DNA of 18,080 nt, taken from positions 1 through 18,080 of the forward strand of contig CAJUKD010000041.1 in the NCBI GenBank assembly GCA_910587235.1, in the 5' to 3' direction. Numbering within the stretch: position 1 is the stretch's first letter; every line of letters begins with the position of its first letter. Of this stretch, positions 15,105-18,080 are shown one piece after another. This stretch comes from an uncultured Muribaculaceae bacterium (GTDB lineage: Bacteria; Bacteroidota; Bacteroidia; Bacteroidales; Muribaculaceae). Position numbers and translations under genes: made by a program. The notes beneath the pieces were generated by a model. The model saw nothing but the letters and a program-made list of their open reading frames with translations, did not search any database and was not told the origin of the DNA.

Positions 15105-17312
15105 ATGATACAGACCGTTGTAAAGCGTGATGGCCGCGTGGTGGGCTATAACGAAGAAAAAATCAAGGCTGCGATCCGCAAGGCCATGTTGCATACCGAG
15201 CTTGGCGAGGACGAAAGTCTTATCAACAAAATAACCGACCGCATAGGTTTCTCAGGGCATGAACGCATGACTGTAGAAGAAATACAGGATATGGTCGAGC
15301 TTGAACTGATGAGCAGTCCGCGCAAGGAGGTTGCCAAACGCTATATCGCCTATCGTGACCAGCGAAGCATAGCCCGTCGGGCAAAGACGCGCGACATGTT
15401 CAACGAAATCATTGAAGCGAAGAACAACGACATAACCCGCGAAAACGCCAACATGAACACCGACTCTCCGGCGGGCATGATGATGAAATTCGCATCGGAA
15501 ACCACAAAGCCCTTTGTCGACGACTATCTGCTGTCCGCCGAGGCCCGCGAGGCCGTGCGCCATGGCTATATACATATCCATGACAAAGATTATTATCCCA
15601 CCAAGAGCCTGACATGCGTGCAGCATCCGCTCGACAATATATTGAATTACGGTTTTATTGCCGGCCATGGCGAATCGCGTCCGGCAAAACGTATCGAAAC
15701 GGCCAGTGTGATAGCCTGCATATCGCTCGAAACCGCGCAGAACGAGATGCACGGCGGACAGGCTATTCCCGCTTTCGACTTTTATCTGGCTCCTTTTGTG
15801 CGTTCGTCCTTCATCGAGGAAATCGAGAATCTCGCCAAGCTCTATGGTCGTGACCTGTCGCATCTCCACAATACGGAATTCGGTGATTATCTGCGCCGTG
15901 ACCTTGACGGCCTTGAGGGCGACGAACGCATCCTCCAGCACGCCATAAACCGCACTGTCAGTCGTGTGCATCAGGCTATGGAGGCGTTTATCCACAACAT
16001 GAACACCATCCATTCGCGCGGAGGCAATCAGGTGGTGTTCAGCTCTATAAACTACGGCACCGACACTTCGGCCGAAGGTCGCTGTATCATTCGCGAACTT
16101 CTTAACTCCACATACGAGGGTGTCGGCAACGGTGCCACAGCCATATTCCCCATTCAGATATGGAAAAAGAAGCGTGGTGTGAGCTATCTGCCAGAAGACC
16201 GCAACTACGATCTTTATAAACTTGCCTGCAAGGTGACAGCACGCCGTTTCTTCCCAAATTTCGTGAACCTCGACGCTACTTTCAATGTCCATGAAGACTG
16301 GAAAGCGGACGATCCCAAACGCTATCTCCACGAAGTGGCTACGATGGGGTGTCGTACGCGAGTGTTTGAGAACCGTTATGGCGAGAAGACATCCGTTGGC
16401 CGAGGCAATATAAGTTTCACGACTGTAAATATCGTACGGATTGCAATCGAGTGCATGAACATACGCGACCGGCAGGAACGCATAGACGCATTCTTCAATC
16501 GTTTCGACCGGGTGCTTGAGATTGCGGCACGTCAGCTTTGCGACCGCTACGATTTCCAGAAAACGGCGCTCGTGAAGCAGTTCCCCTTGCTGATGTCAAA
16601 ACTCTGGAACCATACCGAAGGCCTGAAGCCGGAGGATACAATAGAATCAGTTATCAACCAAGGCACGCTCGGACTCGGTTTTATCGGTCTGGCGGAATGT
16701 CTTGTGGCTCTTACAGGCAAACATCACGGCGAGAGCGACGAATCGCAGGCTCTCGGTCTGCGGATAATCGGGCACATGCGGTCGCGTGCAAACGAGTTCT
16801 CGGAGCGCTACGGTCATAACTTCTCCGTCCTTGCCACCCCCGCCGAAGGTCTGGCCGGAAAGTTCACCTCAAAGGACCGCAAAAGTTTCGGCGAGATTCC
16901 GGGCGTGACCGACAAGATTTATTATACCAACTCGAACCACGTACCCGTCTACTACCATTGTTCGCCGCGTCACAAGGCCGAAATCGAAGCGCCGTATCAC
17001 GAACTCGCCCGCGGAGGACATATCTTCTATGTCGAGATCGACGGCGATGCAACCCATAACCCCGAAGCAATAAGTGATATAGTAGACCTGATGGATCGTT
17101 ATAACATAGGTTATTGTTCGGTCAACCACAACCGTAACCGCTGCATGAATTGCGGCTACGAGGATGCCTCGGCAGATCTTCAGGAATGCCCGCATTGCGG
17201 CAGCCGGGCAATCGACCGTCTTCAGCGCATCACCGGCTACCTTGTCGGGACTACCGACCGCTGGAACAATGCCAAGCTTGCCGAACTCAACGACCGAATA
17301 GTCCACAAATGA
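15105..17312 (+). CDS. nrdD: Anaerobic (class III) ribonucleoside-triphosphate reductase
   Basis: A 735-residue glycyl-radical enzyme that reduces ribonucleoside triphosphates in the absence of oxygen. Residues 1-95 form an ATP cone (IQTVVKRDGRVVGYNEEKIK), the activity-control site that responds to ATP and dATP. Cys171 (SLTCVQHPLD) and Cys416 (TMGCRTRV) match the two active-site cysteines. The C-terminus holds the Zn ribbon, Cys680, Cys683, Cys695 and Cys698 (CMNCG, CPHCG), then RITGYL with the glycyl-radical Gly711. Length is normal. The start at 15105 is chosen because the upstream extension lies across the promoter and the ATP cone begins here. The stop overlaps the nrdG start in an ATGA junction. 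Whether it uses formate or a thioredoxin-type donor is not decided. Confidence 0.96.
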   Translation: MIQTVVKRDGRVVGYNEEKIKAAIRKAMLHTELGEDESLINKITDRIGFSGHERMTVEEIQDMVELELMSSPRKEVAKRYIAYRDQRSIARRAKTRDMFNEIIEAKNNDITRENANMNTDSPAGMMMKFASETTKPFVDDYLLSAEAREAVRHGYIHIHDKDYYPTKSLTCVQHPLDNILNYGFIAGHGESRPAKRIETASVIACISLETAQNEMHGGQAIPAFDFYLAPFVRSSFIEEIENLAKLYGRDLSHLHNTEFGDYLRRDLDGLEGDERILQHAINRTVSRVHQAMEAFIHNMNTIHSRGGNQVVFSSINYGTDTSAEGRCIIRELLNSTYEGVGNGATAIFPIQIWKKKRGVSYLPEDRNYDLYKLACKVTARRFFPNFVNLDATFNVHEDWKADDPKRYLHEVATMGCRTRVFENRYGEKTSVGRGNISFTTVNIVRIAIECMNIRDRQERIDAFFNRFDRVLEIAARQLCDRYDFQKTALVKQFPLLMSKLWNHTEGLKPEDTIESVINQGTLGLGFIGLAECLVALTGKHHGESDESQALGLRIIGHMRSRANEFSERYGHNFSVLATPAEGLAGKFTSKDRKSFGEIPGVTDKIYYTNSNHVPVYYHCSPRHKAEIEAPYHELARGGHIFYVEIDGDATHNPEAISDIVDLMDRYNIGYCSVNHNRNRCMNCGYEDASADLQECPHCGSRAIDRLQRITGYLVGTTDRWNNAKLAELNDRIVHK

Positions 17313-17824
17313 AGAATTTACAGGATTCCGCCACGCCTTTGCGCGTGGCGGATATTGTTTACGGTACGATTGTCGACGGACCGGGATTGCGGACGTCGAT
17401 TTATTTCGCCGGCTGTGCGCACCGTTGTCCGGGATGTCATAATCCGTCGACATGGGATTTTGCCGGCGGCCGGGAGGTCGCTGTCGGCGATTTGCTGGCG
17501 CAAGTCGAGCGCGAGGGTCTTAATGTCACCCTCAGCGGAGGTGACCCCGTCTATCAGGCCGAGGCTTTGTTGCCATTCGTGGCTGCCTTGCGCGAACGTG
17601 GAATAGGAATCTGGTGTTATACCGGTTTCACTTATGAGGAAATAATGGAAGGGCGTGCCGGCGAGTCAGCCCTGCGCCTGCTTGAATATGTCGATGTGCT
17701 TGTCGACGGGCCGTATGTGGAGGCCTTGCGCGATCCTTCGCTGCGTTTTCGTGGGTCTTCCAACCAGCGTCTTGTCGACTTGCGGCGCTCCGTGCCGGGC
17801 GAGCTTGTTTTCTACGACGAATAG
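17309..17824 (+). CDS. nrdG: Anaerobic RNR-activating protein (radical SAM)
   Basis: A 171-residue radical SAM enzyme that uses a [4Fe-4S] cluster and S-adenosylmethionine to place the glycyl radical on NrdD. The cluster motif is Cys36-x3-Cys40-x2-Cys43 (CAHRCPGC), followed by HNPSTWDF as is usual for NrdG. VTLSGGDP (73-80) is the SAM-binding GGE-like motif; the following VLVDGPYVEALRD and RGSSNQRLVD segments are also family features. Short length fits the minimal activase. The start ATG at 17309 overlaps the nrdD TGA by the ATGA junction, so translation is probably coupled and stoichiometry linked. A terminator follows after 32 bases. Confidence 0.95.
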   Translation: MKNLQDSATPLRVADIVYGTIVDGPGLRTSIYFAGCAHRCPGCHNPSTWDFAGGREVAVGDLLAQVEREGLNVTLSGGDPVYQAEALLPFVAALRERGIGIWCYTGFTYEEIMEGRAGESALRLLEYVDVLVDGPYVEALRDPSLRFRGSSNQRLVDLRRSVPGELVFYDE

Positions 17825-17856
17825 ACTGTGGATTTTTATGATTTCTGATACTGACG

Positions 17857-17886
17857 GAAGATGCGCTGTAACGCGTCTTCTTTATT
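17857..17886 (+). terminator. Hairpin terminator after nrdG
   Basis: GAAGATGCG (17857-17865) pairs with CGCGTCTTC (17872-17880) around a six-base loop: nine pairs including one G-T wobble. TTTATTT follows directly. It lies 32 bases beyond the nrdG stop and fits an intrinsic terminator of the nrdDG operon. Confidence 0.75.
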
Positions 17887-18080
17887 TATGGCATAGACTT
17901 TTAGTAGTGTCTTATTTTGTTTTTTTAACTGTATTTTGGTGCGGATTTTGCTGCCGGCATAATTATTATTTGTAATTTTATTCACTGAAATACAGTGCTA
18001 TAAATGACAGGATTATCACAAACGGTGAAAAATCCGCTTCAGCAGTTGAATTTTATCTATAAATTACTAATCATAAATTA

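Noticed and set aside
15252..16331. Long minus-strand open frame of 359 codons opposite nrdD
   Set aside because: It is a shadow of the strongly supported nrdD frame, caused by codon bias, with no recognisable motif.
17941..18037. Inverted repeat GCGGATTTT (17941-17949) and AAAATCCGC (18029-18037) near the window end
   Set aside because: The arms are only 9 bases and about 80 bases apart in AT-rich DNA, so they could pair by chance; the window ends before a next gene can be seen.

Overview
The window reads as a chromosomal core-gene segment from a gut-type Bacteroidales, most like Muribaculaceae. Reasons: roughly 50% GC coding sequence, AT-rich gaps, little visible Shine-Dalgarno signal, several promoters of the Bacteroidetes form (TTTG, 19-21 bases, TAnnTTTG), and the gene repertoire. 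The family assignment is inference. I see no tRNA, rRNA, CRISPR array, transposase or phage gene. Eleven of the thirteen genes belong to readily named families, one is assigned to a domain of unknown function (DUF4384), and one small gene is unrecognised.

Layout. 1-159 is an upstream gap. 160-1053 (+) is an exported DUF4384-type protein. It converges on a minus-strand pair, a class II (B12-dependent) ribonucleotide reductase (5185->2618) followed by an MFS transporter (2569->1142), with a strong two-way hairpin terminator between the convergent ends (1072-1107). A divergent promoter region (5186-5450) separates the reductase from a plus-strand nitroreductase (5451-6212). A small acidic unknown protein (6335-6568) then precedes agmatine deiminase (6598-7668) and N-carbamoylputrescine amidase (7661-8548), which together convert agmatine to putrescine. 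A 312-base gap rich in repeats and hairpins (8549-8860) leads into aspartate kinase (8861-10192), an ABC-F ATPase (10222-11838) and a Dabb-domain protein (11874-12170), closely spaced and probably co-transcribed. The minus strand then carries a Ktr/Trk-type K+ uptake pair: the channel subunit (14777->12900) and its RCK regulator (12871->12179). The last block is the class III anaerobic ribonucleotide reductase nrdD (15105-17312) with its activase nrdG (17309-17824), preceded by a well-formed promoter and followed by a terminator hairpin.

Functional picture. Two oxygen-independent routes to deoxynucleotides (class II and class III) lie about 10 kb apart, which suits an anaerobe or microaerobe. 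The putrescine pair, aspartate kinase and K+ uptake are housekeeping metabolism. I found no unmistakable new multi-gene system. The most interesting signals are an ABC-F protein whose two ATP sites have diverged in a coordinated way (one intact, one apparently dead), the composite repeat and double-promoter structure in front of aspartate kinase, a repeated 15-base motif upstream of nrdD, and the unassigned acidic protein in front of the putrescine genes.
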